Source: Paraphysomonas bandaiensis (taxonomy: Eukaryota > Chrysophyceae). Taken from it: a stretch of DNA of 64,000 bases. Below, in pieces: positions 34,040 through 46,300 of this stretch. Under the pieces are notes generated by a model that saw only the letters and a program-made list of their open reading frames with translations, had not been told where the DNA came from and made no database searches. Within the stretch, counting starts at the first letter, position 1. Each line of letters begins with the position of its first letter. Made by a program: the position numbers and the translations under genes. The stretch covers positions 1 through 64,000 of the forward strand of contig CBFFRP010000378.1 in assembly GCA_965644295.1 (NCBI GenBank). Reading direction: 5' to 3'.

Positions 34040-34909
34040 GTCTATGTATGGATACGATAAGAAGATATGCGCTGCACATGCATACTATAATCACATCACA
34101 TGAGCTGGCTGCATATGCATGCTATACACGGCTGTATATGGACCATATCTACTACCGTACACAGAATACGGAATACAGTAGTTTATGCAGTCCACGCACA
34201 TACAGCCCCTATTTGGTGTCCCATATGTGTACATTGCAATATATAGACAAAACAATATATCAAGCATCACCTACATTGTGCTGCAACTTTCTCCTTACGT
34301 TAGGTGCTATCTATATGACACTTATTAATGCAACATTGTCCCATATTTCAACCACCATTTCTTTCGTGTGAAGAAATACAGTCGGTGTAGCATTGCATAC
34401 AGCACATGTCGAGTATTCCAATAAAATGCCTTCGGTATATATAATCATAAGTGAACTAGATGTGGCATGTGTATAACTACAAAAACGTACGTGTCATTTA
34501 TCTTCAACTTGTTTGTAAGGTTTCATTATCGGCTTCGATTTATACCTATGTATCTTTCATTTCGTATAATAACAGTCATATAATTTGAATGAATTCAAAA
34601 GATGGGACTATTTAGTTAGCCCACGTTCTTCTCAGATATAGAAGAAATTTGTTAAAGCTAGCCCGTTAAATGTTACTGTTGTACATTGACGGTAACGTTG
34701 CTTGCACCAGTAATTTTTACTGTCAATTATCGAATTGAAACTACAGTAATCAGTAATGTATGTAATATACAATTGTACTGGTTGTTGCTGTCACGAACAA
34801 TTATCAGTAATTCGTTATACCAGACTGGATACAATTAAATACTTTATACAGACAAATATTACTTACTACATAGGACTCTATATACACATCACATGTAACA
34901 TTTCATTTT
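34040..34909. other. Intergenic, no supported gene
   Basis: Lies upstream of the fusion gene and downstream of the lysine-rich gene. Many ATATG/CATAT words. No gene seen; the plus frame at 33976-34371 overlaps the phosphatase start and has no domain features. Confidence 0.4.
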
Positions 34910-36142
34910 TTACGAAATGTCTCTATGACGGGGATAGTTATTAACTGCATCTTCTATCATTTTCATTCTATTTTCGCGCTCATTTTCAAGAGCCGAGTTC
35001 GCAATAAATAACCTTAAATTCAGTGCCTGCATAGCCTGAAAGTGAGTGTCCCGAACTGCGGACATCTCTTCTTCATGCCTCTTGACCATAGCTAACACAC
35101 ACTGTCTATGTACCTCCTCAACCTCAGCTGCATCAACACAGCAGTGTCGATAGCAACCACACAACCCAGAATTGCTAGATTTTGGATCATTATAGTCGAC
35201 AGATGCCAAGTCCGGTTTCATAGTCCACCTCGGAGACTGAGGATGAACTCCCGGACTAGCATCTCGCCCCATAGAGTTACTAGATCTGTTACTTGGTGAT
35301 TTGCTCTGACTTGCAATAGTGCGATTCCGCCCACGCTCTTTGCCAGGAGTTCGATTGAAAGTCGACCCGCCCTCACCTTCATCAACAACTTTTCTTGGCC
35401 GTTGGTGTCGACCCACGATATTCCATCCACCTTCGTTGTCAAAATCGCTAGACACCGCATGATCGAGTTGCATATGCAATAGGCTGCTAAGAGGTTCGTT
35501 CTCCACAGAATTCTTCGAAACAACATCATCCGGTTGTGTAAATCCACTTTCAGGTGAGTCTATACTAATCCCACACCCTTCATCACTTTCATGCCCATCA
35601 TCAGAGATTTCAGATATTCGTGATGATTCCTTAGAGTCAAGTTCAAAACACTGCTCGGGTACAGATGCAGGGGCTGATTTTTTATCAATAGGTGAAAGCT
35701 TCGGATGCCCGTCTTTGACTTTAGCTTTCGCCTTATTCTTTGACTTCTTTTTGCGCTTCTTCTTGGCCAGTCCAGGTTCTTCCCCTTTGTCAAGTTCAGG
35801 CGTTTTGTTTTCAACTTCATTGCAAACTTCATGAGCTCTATAATCCAGTAGTAATCTAGGACTCAGCTGTAAGAGAGGCAGTGGAGTCATTCCATGCACT
35901 TCCCTCTCTTTATTGCATCGTATCTGAAGTCTTGCAAAATGGTTACGTTGATCGGTCGAAAAATGTATATGATCTAGCCTGCCGTGTGATGCATCTAATA
36001 GTTGCTGTGGAGTGCATGAGTGTCTTGCTAATATAACTGTCAATTTATAGATACGAAGCGACTTTTGAATCGGATTTTGAGATAATTCATTCGCACAAGT
36101 TACCACTAGTTGATTGATATCAGATGTGGAGATTTCAGACAT
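34910..36142 (-). CDS. Hypothetical protein with lysine-rich tract and C-terminal helix (410 aa)
   Basis: An intronless 410-codon frame. The N-terminal ~110 residues look folded and helical (INQLVVTCANELSQNPIQKS; LLDASHGRLDHIHF). Then comes a nuclear/nucleolar-type basic run (AKKKRKKKSKNKAKAKVK, about residues 126-143), followed by an acidic Ser-rich stretch and an Arg/Ser/Asn-rich disordered region. The last ~80 residues contain GLCGCYRHCC, then a long amphipathic helix (EVHRQCVLAMVKRHEEEMSA). No family recognised. The Cys-Cys-His cluster could bind a metal. RNA- or chromatin-associated roles are possible but unproven. Start is the first ATG. Confidence 0.75.
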   Translation of the reverse strand: MSEISTSDINQLVVTCANELSQNPIQKSLRIYKLTVILARHSCTPQQLLDASHGRLDHIHFSTDQRNHFARLQIRCNKEREVHGMTPLPLLQLSPRLLLDYRAHEVCNEVENKTPELDKGEEPGLAKKKRKKKSKNKAKAKVKDGHPKLSPIDKKSAPASVPEQCFELDSKESSRISEISDDGHESDEGCGISIDSPESGFTQPDDVVSKNSVENEPLSSLLHMQLDHAVSSDFDNEGGWNIVGRHQRPRKVVDEGEGGSTFNRTPGKERGRNRTIASQSKSPSNRSSNSMGRDASPGVHPQSPRWTMKPDLASVDYNDPKSSNSGLCGCYRHCCVDAAEVEEVHRQCVLAMVKRHEEEMSAVRDTHFQAMQALNLRLFIANSALENERENRMKMIEDAVNNYPRHRDIS

Positions 36143-36524
36143 TGTTTTTCATGAATAATTAACGGATTTCAAACATGTTGTAATATATGTGCAGGTTAAC
36201 TCTATGCATGGTATGCAGCAGACACAAGCACAGCAGTTAGTACCGTAGTGTTATATATACGGAGGGTATACTGACAGTATTCATTCATAGTACAGTGTAC
36301 ATTTATTTCAGTTTGACCATTTAAGATCACATATCAAAGTGGAAAGAAGAGAGAAGTAGTGCATAATACAGCAGCCTGATATTAGTGGCGGTGTGCACAC
36401 TGGACACACACACAGCAGCATACAGCAGTGCATATATACATACACACACACATACATGCATATATCAGTAGATTGCATTCATAGTTATATTAGAAGATAT
36501 ATACATCACTCTGTGCTCGAATAA
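36143..36524. other. Divergent promoter spacer
   Basis: 382 bp between the lysine-rich gene and eIF3h. Contains CA runs and CATACAGCAGTGCATATATA near 36420. No coding evidence. Confidence 0.45.
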
Positions 36525-37587
36525 ATGAAGAGTTCAGTATACGCACCAGTTCCTGATAGCCTTGAAGAGGTTCAGGCTCAACGGCCCGTACAAGAGGTTC
36601 ATATTGATGGACTGGTAGGTCATTTATATATATATATATTACTGTATATAACTCCTGTTATAGGCGGTTCTAAAGATTGTCAAGCATTGTAATGATAACT
36701 TACCTAACATGGTAACGGGGTCTCTGTTGGGACTGGATGTAGACGGGGTGCTTGAGGTCACATACTCATTTCCTTTTCCTACTACAGTTGATGCCGATGG
36801 AGAGGGTGCTGTAGTCGCCTCTGATGGACAAAATTATCAGATAGAGATGATGAAAATGCTACGTGATGTGAATATGGATAATAACTGCGTGGGGTGGTAT
36901 CAGAGCACTAATATGGGTGCATATTGCACATCTGAAGCGATCGAATATCAATATGGTTACCAATCATCTGATGATCTATCTGACAGTAGCGTGGTTATCT
37001 TTTACGACCCGATACAGTCCAAACATGGCCACTTGGAAATTAAAGCGTTCCGCTTAAGTGAAGAATATATGCAACTCCGACGCACCGAAGACAATAACTA
37101 CGTGAAACCTACAAATATTCTTGTTGAACTCCCTGTGAAAATAAAAAATTCTGGTCATATTGCGGGCTTTTTGCGATGCCTACAGGACACTCATAGAGAA
37201 GAACTCAGCTCTGAATTTGATCCGCTTACACTAAGTGGTAGTGATTCATATGCCGAGAAGCATCTTGAACGCATGGTCATTTGGACAGACGACGCGATTA
37301 AAGTGAACCAAGAGTTCGGGGGCTACTCTCGTCGCGTAGCCAAAGCGAGACAAGAACAAATTAGATGGCTAAGTCATCGCATACAGGACAATGCACAACG
37401 TATAGAAGATGGCGAGGACCCATTGCCTGAATCTCTAAGCGAGTTAAAACCTGTTCCACCACCAAAGATCGAGTCATCCGTGGTACTTGGACAGCTGGGC
37501 CTCTACACGTCACAATTAAATCAGCACGTAGATGGCAACTTCGAGAAGTTATTTGCCATTTCCCAGATGTATTCGTCAAGTAAATAA
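36525..37587 (+). CDS. EIF3H: Translation initiation factor eIF3 subunit h
   Basis: Two exons (36525-36614, 36664-37587; 49-bp intron) encode 337 aa, close to the ~350 aa of eIF3h. The N-terminus reads VHIDGLAVLKIVKHCNDN, then NMVTGSLLGLDVDGVLEVTYSFPFP, the first part of the MPN domain. MMKMLRDVNMDNNCVGWYQSTNMGAYCT is the MPN core. The JAMM metal-binding motif (E-HxH) is not present, as expected for the non-catalytic MPN- subunit h. SVVIFYDPIQSKHGHLEIKAFRLSEEYM is diagnostic. The C-terminal half is helical with a proline-rich hinge. The factor helps assemble the 40S initiation complex. Confidence 0.95.
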
Positions 37588-38543
37588 TCAATTTATTTTA
37601 GCTATGTATTTCGTTAAATGAAGGTATTCAAAACAATTACTCCTCTTGTATTGCAATCATCTGTAGGAATAGCGATGTGTCGTGGTGGTAAACATAGTCC
37701 ATTAAAGGGTGCCCAGTTCCCGGCAATCATTATAATGGCCATTAAGATAGTATCGCTCATAAGAGATAGTGCGTCCACCTTAATTACTACTAAAGTTAAT
37801 TAAGAGACCACGAGCCATACCTAGACGTCATATTCTTGTTGCTTTCAACTGGCACATTAGGATCTTCTTGAATGGCATGATGAAGGGTAGTAGAATCCCA
37901 CAACATATAATTGAAAAAATCAAAAAGAGTTAGAAATTATTAGGATTCAGCTTAACACATGATTGTATTCTAAATTCTGTATAGAAATGAAGTACAGAAT
38001 CTACAAGAAATTACTTCAACAGAAACTGGAGTCAAGTAGGCAAATAAATTGAAAATAAAGTAGCTGTTCAAGATTAAGGACATGACGTTGCTAATAGTCG
38101 TAGAGAGGTAAGAAGATGTAAGTATAAGAGTTAATAGTAAATTATAAGAATTGTAAAGAGGTTTTCGTAAAACTCATTACTCGATTTAGCCAGTGAACAT
38201 GAAAAATGAAGTTTAGTGTTACTCATAGTAATACTCCAACACCTCTGGTCGCAAATTCCAATGCAGACTGCCTTGTTATGACAAAAAATCAGCTATTACA
38301 TACACATTAAATAAACTCTCCACAATGAGTGATCTGTAATCAAACTATATCAGCTTGCTCTTTGTAAATGTGATCGCGACAGATTAAAATAAAGCACGAT
38401 GATTACTACCATTAACGTTGTTTCACTGCCACATTAGATAAAACTATACTTGTACAATCAGCTGTTATTCATGGATCGTATCAGACTCGGAAGACAGCAT
38501 GCAGCATAACAAATCTGTCCACCCGTCATAAACATTGTAGTTC
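37588..38543. other. Intergenic, convergent 3' ends
   Basis: Between eIF3h and the 3' end of the Luc7-like gene. AT-rich, no coding evidence beyond short frames. Confidence 0.4.
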
Positions 38544-40536
38544 TCACTCCAATTCTTCACCCTCCTCGATATCATCGTCAAGGGCGGACCTGCAGAGCAA
38601 GATGAGTAGACATAGCTGCTAATACAACGCACATCGTACGCTCACATATTAACAAAACATGGATACTACAGGCGCGTCGTATGTAAGTAATAAAAGCATG
38701 AACATTAGCATCTGATTAAGCACATTGGTCGTACTTTGTCACCGGTGCCACTGCTGGAAGCCTGTCGTGGTGGGTTCCATTGTTATGGTGTCTGCGATCC
38801 TCACCACTACGAAAGAAAATATATGGTTACACGGATGACCAAAAAACACCAGTACACACAATTATATATATGACTAGTGCGCCTTTAATATGATGAAATC
38901 AAAAAAAGGCTGCGCAGCAATACTTGCATTCATATATAGTAAACGACCAGTCACAGCCACACCATTATGAATGTCACAAAACACCAACCTTTGACTCCTA
39001 TCTCGACTTTCTCGGTCCCGTTTACGACTGCTGCTTCTATTGTTCTGTCTTTGCTTGTCCCTCAGAAGTTCTGTAAAGTATGTCTCTTCCGGCTCCTCTG
39101 GCTGCCGATGAGAGGACTGTTGACGAGTGGCATTGGCTTCCACCTCCAGTCTGCCTCTGAATCCATCTTCATCATCGTACTTACTCTCAGCGGACAACGT
39201 AGCTGGAGAATGTGCAGATTTGCTTCCATCAGCACCATTACCTTTGCCATCTGCGCGCTCATAACTCTTTCCCCGGCTGCTTCCTCTACGGGACCGCTCT
39301 CTGCTTCTTACTCTCTCTTTGCTTCTGCTTCTACTGCGGTCCCTATCGCTTCTCTCATTTCTATGACCTCTAGGTCTATCATGACCTCTTCGACTACGGC
39401 CACCACTTCTGTCACGACTCCTATCACGATCTCGGCTCCTCTCTCTGTCGTGATGCCTCCTATGCCTACCCCTATCCCGGCTACGCTCCCTACTTCTCTG
39501 TCTGTCATACTTTCTGGAGCTATGCCCTGGAGACCTATCCGATCTCCCTCTTCCCCCACCCAATCCGCGGTCTCTATCGCCCCGATACCCCCTTATTCCC
39601 TCTGGGGGATTCTGCTTCAGCAATTCAGCATACTTGTCGCGAACCATCTTCCAGCCCATAAACTGCTTACCCTAAACGCAATACCAATCAGATGCGAACA
39701 AGAGACTTACACCAGTAGTCGTGAAAATATGAAATATTTAAGGTGCATAGAAATACCTCAAAGTGGGCTCGCATGCGCTCGTCATTATCCCTACAGACAT
39801 ACGTGTCAACATACAGGAAATAAATCACATACACATCCACCTTGACGACATGAAGTTTCCAGAAACCTCACACACAGTGACCCTCTTCTCTTCCGGCGGA
39901 TTTAAAATTTTTCTTGCAGCTTCTTTCAATTGTTCCAGTTGTTTTACAATCTCCAAACTTTTGTCAATGTCCCCAGCATCAGCAGCAGCCTCACACTGGT
40001 CTGTGAATTCCTCTATTTGTCTGTATATCACAGCAATACGCTTCACATCATCGTCGCTAAACTCTAAGTCTTGCTCAGCTCTACACTTCTGTTGTGCGAT
40101 CTTCTTGTCGCACTGCCTTACAATGTTTTCCAGAGTGTTAAGTAGTTGTCTCTCATAACTAGTATAACACGTGTTAAAATCTCAAATTCTCCACAATTAT
40201 GCAGACTGTACCCATATTTATCTTTCTCGTCTTGTGATAACTTATCCCACTCCGCCTTGCATGTATTTGCATCAATATCACCTACAAAATAGCACAACCA
40301 TACAGTTATATTGATAACACACATGTACAATTGGCAGTACCGCATATGGGATACGGGCATTTCCCCATATCAGATTTGGTAGAATTAAAAGCAATATACG
40401 GACATAGTCCACATAAAAAATATTTGCATACTTGATCATCTGAAAAATGAAGTTGTTGTACAGTATCTTTTTGTGTTTCTGATAGATTTCGTGTTTTGCC
40501 CATAAGCTGATCGAGCATCGCCCTTGCTTCATCCAT
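38544..40536 (-). CDS. Luc7-like U1 snRNP-associated SR protein
   Basis: Seven exons (40536-40341, 40281-40212, 40158-39841, 39790-39757, 39671-38989, 38806-38735, 38589-38544) splice to 472 aa. The N-terminus MDEARAMLDQLMGK and the first zinc finger (VCKYFLCGLCP, NSTKSDMGKCPYPIC) define the Luc7 family, which stabilises U1 snRNP at 5' splice sites. A helical region follows (YGYERQLLNTLENIVRQCDK; QIEEFTDQCEAAADAGDIDK), then the second finger region (VTVCEVSGNFM ... AHFEGKQFMGWKMVRDKYAELL). In typical members this reads C-x2-C ... H ... H; here the second Cys is Ser and the final His is Phe, so zinc binding there is probably lost. A long Arg/Ser/Asp/Gly-rich domain follows, and the tail reads SALDDDIEEGEELE. 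The RS region also generates a long antisense open frame, which I regard as an artefact. LUC7L3-like by architecture. Confidence 0.92.
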
Positions 40537-41223
40537 ATTACTGTGTTACTTTACAGAAGATAGTAATGATAAATGATTGTTTTAATAGAGAATGATTTAT
40601 TTGATAAGTGATCTATATAGATATTGATATAACTGGCATTGAGTGGTATGATATACTAAGTGCTCTAGAGTGACCTTGTTAATGACCCATCTCATATATA
40701 TATCTACAGCACAATGGTGTATACTATGCATCTGTGGGTGGAAGTATATACACTATACACTGTATCAGTATAGAGTAGAGTATACTGCTACACACAGTTC
40801 TACAAGTACCTGCAAACACGTATATGTACAGCAGCAGAGCCCTAGATGACAAAAAATATCTGGTTTTCAGTTTTTCACCATATAAATTCTACTTTTAAAA
40901 TCTGGCTACCTAAAATCCTTGTTTTTCGAGAAAGAAAATAGCGATTTTACTCATAATAGAGCAGTATGTACATCCTGCAGAACAGGTCCACAACATCGTA
41001 TCGGCAGTCTGCATCATATTTTTCGGGAATAAATTGAAGCAAATATCCTCTATATTACTGCAATACAACTACGGCTGGAATACACATAATTGTTGTCTCA
41101 ATATTAGAGCCATCTTTGAACAAAAATACACAAAGGATGCCGATACGATACAGCAGCATGCTACATATCTATGACTTTAAACCATAGATTAGATACATAC
41201 TGGTTTAGATTCCCACTTACTTC
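40537..41223. other. Divergent intergenic spacer
   Basis: Between the Luc7-like and GNAT genes. Contains GTATACTGCTACAC and TGTACAGCAGCAG motifs (40770-40835) and a 12-bp inverted repeat (40995-41006 and 41138-41149). No coding evidence. Confidence 0.4.
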
Positions 41224-41892
41224 ATGTCACTCTATACGAAGGTTCGAAATGCAACAGTTCAGGACTGTGATTTCATAGGATTAGCTATTCGTGATGCCGA
41301 GCGTGCGCATACAGGTCATGGTATATGGGATGTGTACGTAAATGGCTGTCAAGTCGATAATATCGCTGCAAAAGCTCTGGCTCATGTAGCTAAATATGGG
41401 GAGAAATCTATCTATCACTATACACGATTCTTTGTTGTGGAGAATGAAGAAGGACAACCTGTAGCATCTGCATGTGGATATCCGTATCCTGTATGTTCAT
41501 TCTTGGAGACAATGGCTGCTATGGGAAAAGCTATGAGACATTTAGCTGACTGGACAGATTCTGATGTTTTACTAGCTAAGGAGCGATTAGAATTTATGGC
41601 CGATTCATTCCCACAAGATCTGGACTGGGGAAGCAGATGGATGGTGGAGGGGGTATATACGTCACCTTCATACAGGGGCAGAGGGCTCGGCGAGTTGGCT
41701 TTACGAGCAGCTATGGAGGCCGGGAGGGAGACTGATTTAAATTCTTGTTGGATCACCTGCGCTGTGGGTAATGATGGTGCCTGTAGATTATATGAAAGGG
41801 TGGGATTCAAGGTCATAGGAGAGGGAGACTCAGAACAATGTATGGCCGTCCTGGCTACCCCTGGCTTCAAAGTCCTTGGGAAAAAACTCTGA
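41224..41892 (+). CDS. GNAT-family N-acetyltransferase
   Basis: An intronless 222-codon frame. Motifs: FFVVENEEGQPVASACGYPYP (central strand beta 4 region), WMVEGVYTSPSYRGRGLGELALRAAM (acetyl-CoA loop with the R-G-x-G-L/x pattern: YRGRGLG), and NDGACRLYERVGFKVIGE (end of fold). No signal peptide. The substrate cannot be deduced; the family includes protein and small-molecule acetylases. Unlike the GNAT part of the fusion protein at 32661-34039, it is a different subfamily. Start at the first ATG, which gives VRNATVQDCDFIGLAIRDAE, the normal first strand and helix of GNAT. Confidence 0.88.
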   Translation: MSLYTKVRNATVQDCDFIGLAIRDAERAHTGHGIWDVYVNGCQVDNIAAKALAHVAKYGEKSIYHYTRFFVVENEEGQPVASACGYPYPVCSFLETMAAMGKAMRHLADWTDSDVLLAKERLEFMADSFPQDLDWGSRWMVEGVYTSPSYRGRGLGELALRAAMEAGRETDLNSCWITCAVGNDGACRLYERVGFKVIGEGDSEQCMAVLATPGFKVLGKKL

Positions 41893-43356
41893 CGCGATTG
41901 TCGATATTAAATCATACACATGGACTTCACCTGTACAGTGCAGTACTTGGCATTGACGCCGTGTTCCTGTGGAAGTTCTTGGTCAAGCAACTTTATATGC
42001 TTGGTATTGGGAACAAACACATTAAAAGCTGTTTTATTTCATGCTTTTACTTGGGCGCAAGAGAAAATAGTGGGTGAATATTGTTTATAGAAGCTAGTCA
42101 CACACGTAATCAAATTTGGCTTTGTCGTTCTGTATACAATATACAATGTATTGGTGAGTTCTATGAAAATACTTGTGGAAGTAATTTAAACTTTTAAGCA
42201 TCATATACCTCTACGTCTAGCTGGTGGTATATCATTATAGTATTCCAGGCATAACCGTATGTTGTCCTCATTGAGAAGAACTAGAAGCAATGTAGACGTT
42301 GTGGTGATATATAGACATTCAACTTCAATATTAGGTTAGACATTTTCTAAGCTTATGTATAGATACCATTGATTTAAAACAATGCTTTGATATTTTATTT
42401 GTTTCATTAGTGTTCATCAGGGATTTTATTTCCACTTACAGCTAGCTAAACGATCTAGATATACTAGGTTCTCAACATCATGAGGATAAGCTACAATTTA
42501 ACCTAGGGACGGTATAGCTTCCTTATAACCCGTCGCTAAATATACTACAGACTCGTAATATATGCTGCTCTTCTGTTCAATCAATGAATGACGTTTCTTG
42601 TACACAGTGTTTCATAATGTCTTATATATATAAGTGTGTCGGTTCCGCCAACTGTTGTTATCTTCAGTGATAGGTAGTTGTATATGTCAGCTCATATAGG
42701 ATATACGTCCATAAGATATAGCCCTATAATTGGCTGGATAGAACATACCAGACTTCAGTGTGCTGTGTTTTTATAAGTTAACTGCTGCAGCTATGATGCA
42801 ACTAACAGACCGTTTCGACCCAGAGATATTAATGTACAATCATTCACAACCGTAAATCAGCTCTACATTACTTTCCATACCACCCACTGCAAGTCTAATG
42901 TATCAATTATTCGTCCATGTTAGGCTTTAACCAAATCACTGTTGTTGCAGTTTGAGACATAGTAGCATATGAAGATATAGCAGTTGGATTACATATACAC
43001 TGTAGCTACTGTACTTGCTTGTGTACGTATGTCATCAGTCATCAGGTCATTATTTTTTCATTTTTTTGGTAGTTTTCTCACCATACAGTTTTATTTTGAC
43101 CAAAAAAACACACACCATTCCTTAAAATCCCCTAGAAATTCAAATTCCCCAAAGTTTAAGCACTCTAACAGTTGGGAAAACATAAATACATCTTATTTTT
43201 ATGAACAAATTCTCTAGTTTTTAGATTTCATTCTTATAAAAATAGTAGAAATATTTTATCAATAGAAGATTTAAAAACCGACACATACTTATAAGAGTTG
43301 ATACAATCAGCAGTCAGTGTACTTAATATAATCATTAAGTTAAATACATAGCAGCC
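41893..43356. other. Intergenic, 1.5 kb, no supported gene
   Basis: AT-rich stretch upstream of IFT144. Short frames such as that at 42984-43217 are Phe/Asn/Lys-rich and lack recognisable features. Nothing else stands out. Confidence 0.4.
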
Positions 43357-46300
43357 ATGAGAAGGCTCTTCAAAATTGGATCAGATAGACATGATATTGG
43401 AAGAGTAACATTTTCATGGCATCCAGAAGGAAACTTTATTGCTTCTGCTGGTTCAAATGGTGAGATATATATATATATAGACCTCTTCGATTATCCATAA
43501 CAAACTATTCATATATTTTTATATAGGTATTATTCAAATTACTGATAGAAATGGTGGAATTGTTGATGAGATTCCTATGACATCCTCTGCTGCTATTTTG
43601 AATCTGCAGTGGGACAAAGACGGAGACTATTTGGCTGTACTGCAAGATGGTAACAGTATTGTTCCCTTATGGAGCCTGAATAGCCGTCGTGTTATACCCC
43701 TTGAAACAAATTTAGTGGATCCAACATTCTTGGCCTGGTCTAAGACGGGTCCTCAATTGGCGATCGGAACAGCCAAGGGCAATTTGTTAATATACAACAA
43801 GCAACAAAAGAAAAAAGTGCCTGTTGTGGGTAAACACGCAAAGCGTATTGTGTGCGGGGGATGGAGCAGCGGAGGCAATAAAATTGTCCTAGGATCTGAT
43901 GATAGGACCATAACGGTGTCAAACGAGGCAGGAGATACGTTAATTCATACGGAGTTAAAGTACCCCCCGTATGAAGCATCTTTCTCAAATAGACAGGGCT
44001 ATCACGCCCGACAGGCGAATAAAGACAGCGTCGATGACACGGTGTCCGCAAATCTTGGGGGCAAGTCACTACTACTTCTGAATATTCTTGATGAAAATGA
44101 GGATCCTATGGAGCTGACATTTGCTACGACGTCCCACAATGGCCCGTGTCGATATGGCGATCTCCTCCACTACGAATGGTTTAATGACAACATGCTCATC
44201 ATCGGCTTTTCTGGCGGGTGGATAATAGTCGTATCCACGGAAATGAGTGAGATTGGAGAGGAAAAGTATGCTACACAAGTACATGCGTCGAAGTTGAGCA
44301 CATTCAGCTACAATCCCCATCTGAAGAGACTGGCCACTGCTGGGACTGACGGCGTACGTGTGCTCGATACAAAGGACTTCAAAGAAATTAAAAATGATTA
44401 TGTGTCACCTGATGATCTTGAACATGGTAAAGTAACGCAGTTGCAGTGGTCTCCAGACGGCCAAATTTTGTCCATTGCGACATCCTCCGGAAACATATAT
44501 AACTTTCTAGCCAAGATGTCAATACTGTATGCGACCTACAGATCCACCGTCTGTTACTTATCTTCTTTGAGGGAGGTTTCGATTGTCAATGCGAAGCGCA
44601 GAACCCGTCCGATGGAAGTCACTTTAATGCTTGAGCCTACCGTGATAGCAGTTGGATCGAAACACGTTGCGGGGGGGATGAACCATAAGGTGTACTACCA
44701 TCGTATTACTCCAAGTGGGTCCAGTGGCGGTCCCCCGTCGAACGATATTGTCAATGAGCAAGAGTATGTGAGTACCGTACGTTGCGTACAGATGAATAGC
44801 TCGTTTTCCGCTGTTCTCACTGACGGACGAGTTGTTCTTCATCCCATAGAAGCAGTGAACCCACAGCAGCAGCAACAACAAACGAAGACATTCCCTACCC
44901 GAGAAGAAGGGGCATTCTCTAAAGTAACTTGCATCGCCCTGACGGAAGACTTTCTATACTACGGCACTGAGGCTGGGGCTGTGGAGGTGTTTTTCTTAGG
45001 CGAATGGATGCTCCTCGCAGGGGCAGAGTTGAGGCTGGACAATACTATCAAGGCACTATATCCCAACGGCACTGGTACACGTGTGGTCGTTGTGGATTCT
45101 GCTAACCAAGTCTTCCTGTTCAATCCAGTTACAGGAGGTGGAGTAAACCAATCTATTACACGGTTTGAGGCTACACCATCCGTGTTTTCTCATATTATGT
45201 GGGATATAGAGGAGCGGAATGTGATCATGATATTCGAGGGGAAATATGTTCACACATATGTCTACACAGCCAGTAGCATAAAAGGACCAATGCTTGCGAA
45301 GCTTGGTCCTGTTGAAATATCTTCAGAAGGTGGTGTTGCTCTCTATCCTGATCGCGCAGAACTTCCCCAAGGCCATGTTCCTCTTATGAGCGTAATGGGT
45401 GTTCTCACATGTCAAACGTTGGCTGGAAATCTTGCTACTGTGCCTCATCCATACTTCGACCAGCTTGATGACGGAAAAGAGGGCCACACCAAAGTCGGAA
45501 GCCGAACATTTATTCCAGCTGTCATGAAATCTCGTTTCTGTCAGTCATTGGCTCTTTTGAAGCTGGAGGACGCATGGCAGGCAGCTCTAGAGCTCAATAA
45601 GAGAGAATACTGGCTTGCACTAAGTGGGAAGGCTATGGAGCTAATGAACGTTGAACTTGCTGTACGTGTGTATCGACAGCTGGGAGATGCCGGCATGGTG
45701 ATGTCTCTTCAGAAGTGCATGCATGTTGAGGATAAGCACCTACTTGGCGGTCACATCGCTCTGCTTTTCTCTGATTACCACAGGGCACAGGAACTATTTC
45801 TATTGTCGAGCAAACCTGTTGCTGCATTGGATATGCAGTCTGATCTAATGCGATGGGATCAGGCACTTAAGCTCGCACACAATCTTGCGCCAGACCGCGT
45901 GCCGTTGGTTTCAATCAAATATGGACAACAATTAGAATTCCGGGAGGAATCTGAGCGTGCATTGCGTCTTTTTGAATCCGCAATTAATGCCGTTGACAAT
46001 GAGGGTATGGGAATGTGTCCTGAGCACTTGACGCCTGTGGCTATGGCAGGCATCGCACGGTGCAATTTGCGTCTTGGAAATATTCGACAGGGAATACGAC
46101 TAGCTGCTGATGTCAATACTAAAGTGCTATATTCCGAGTGTGGTGATATTTTGGAGCATCACAAACAGTACATGGAGGCTGCGAGCATGTTTATGAAGGC
46201 TGATAATCTCGAGAAAACTGCTGAAATTTATGTGCGCCACTTACTTCCGCAGGACAAGAACAAGATCAACGAGGCCGTACCCATATTCGAAAAGGTCACC

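Noticed and set aside
38967-39845. 292-codon open frame on the plus strand over the Luc7-like gene
   Set aside because: It is antisense to the RS-rich exon. Arg/Ser codon bias keeps the opposite strand open, and the translated protein has no recognisable features.
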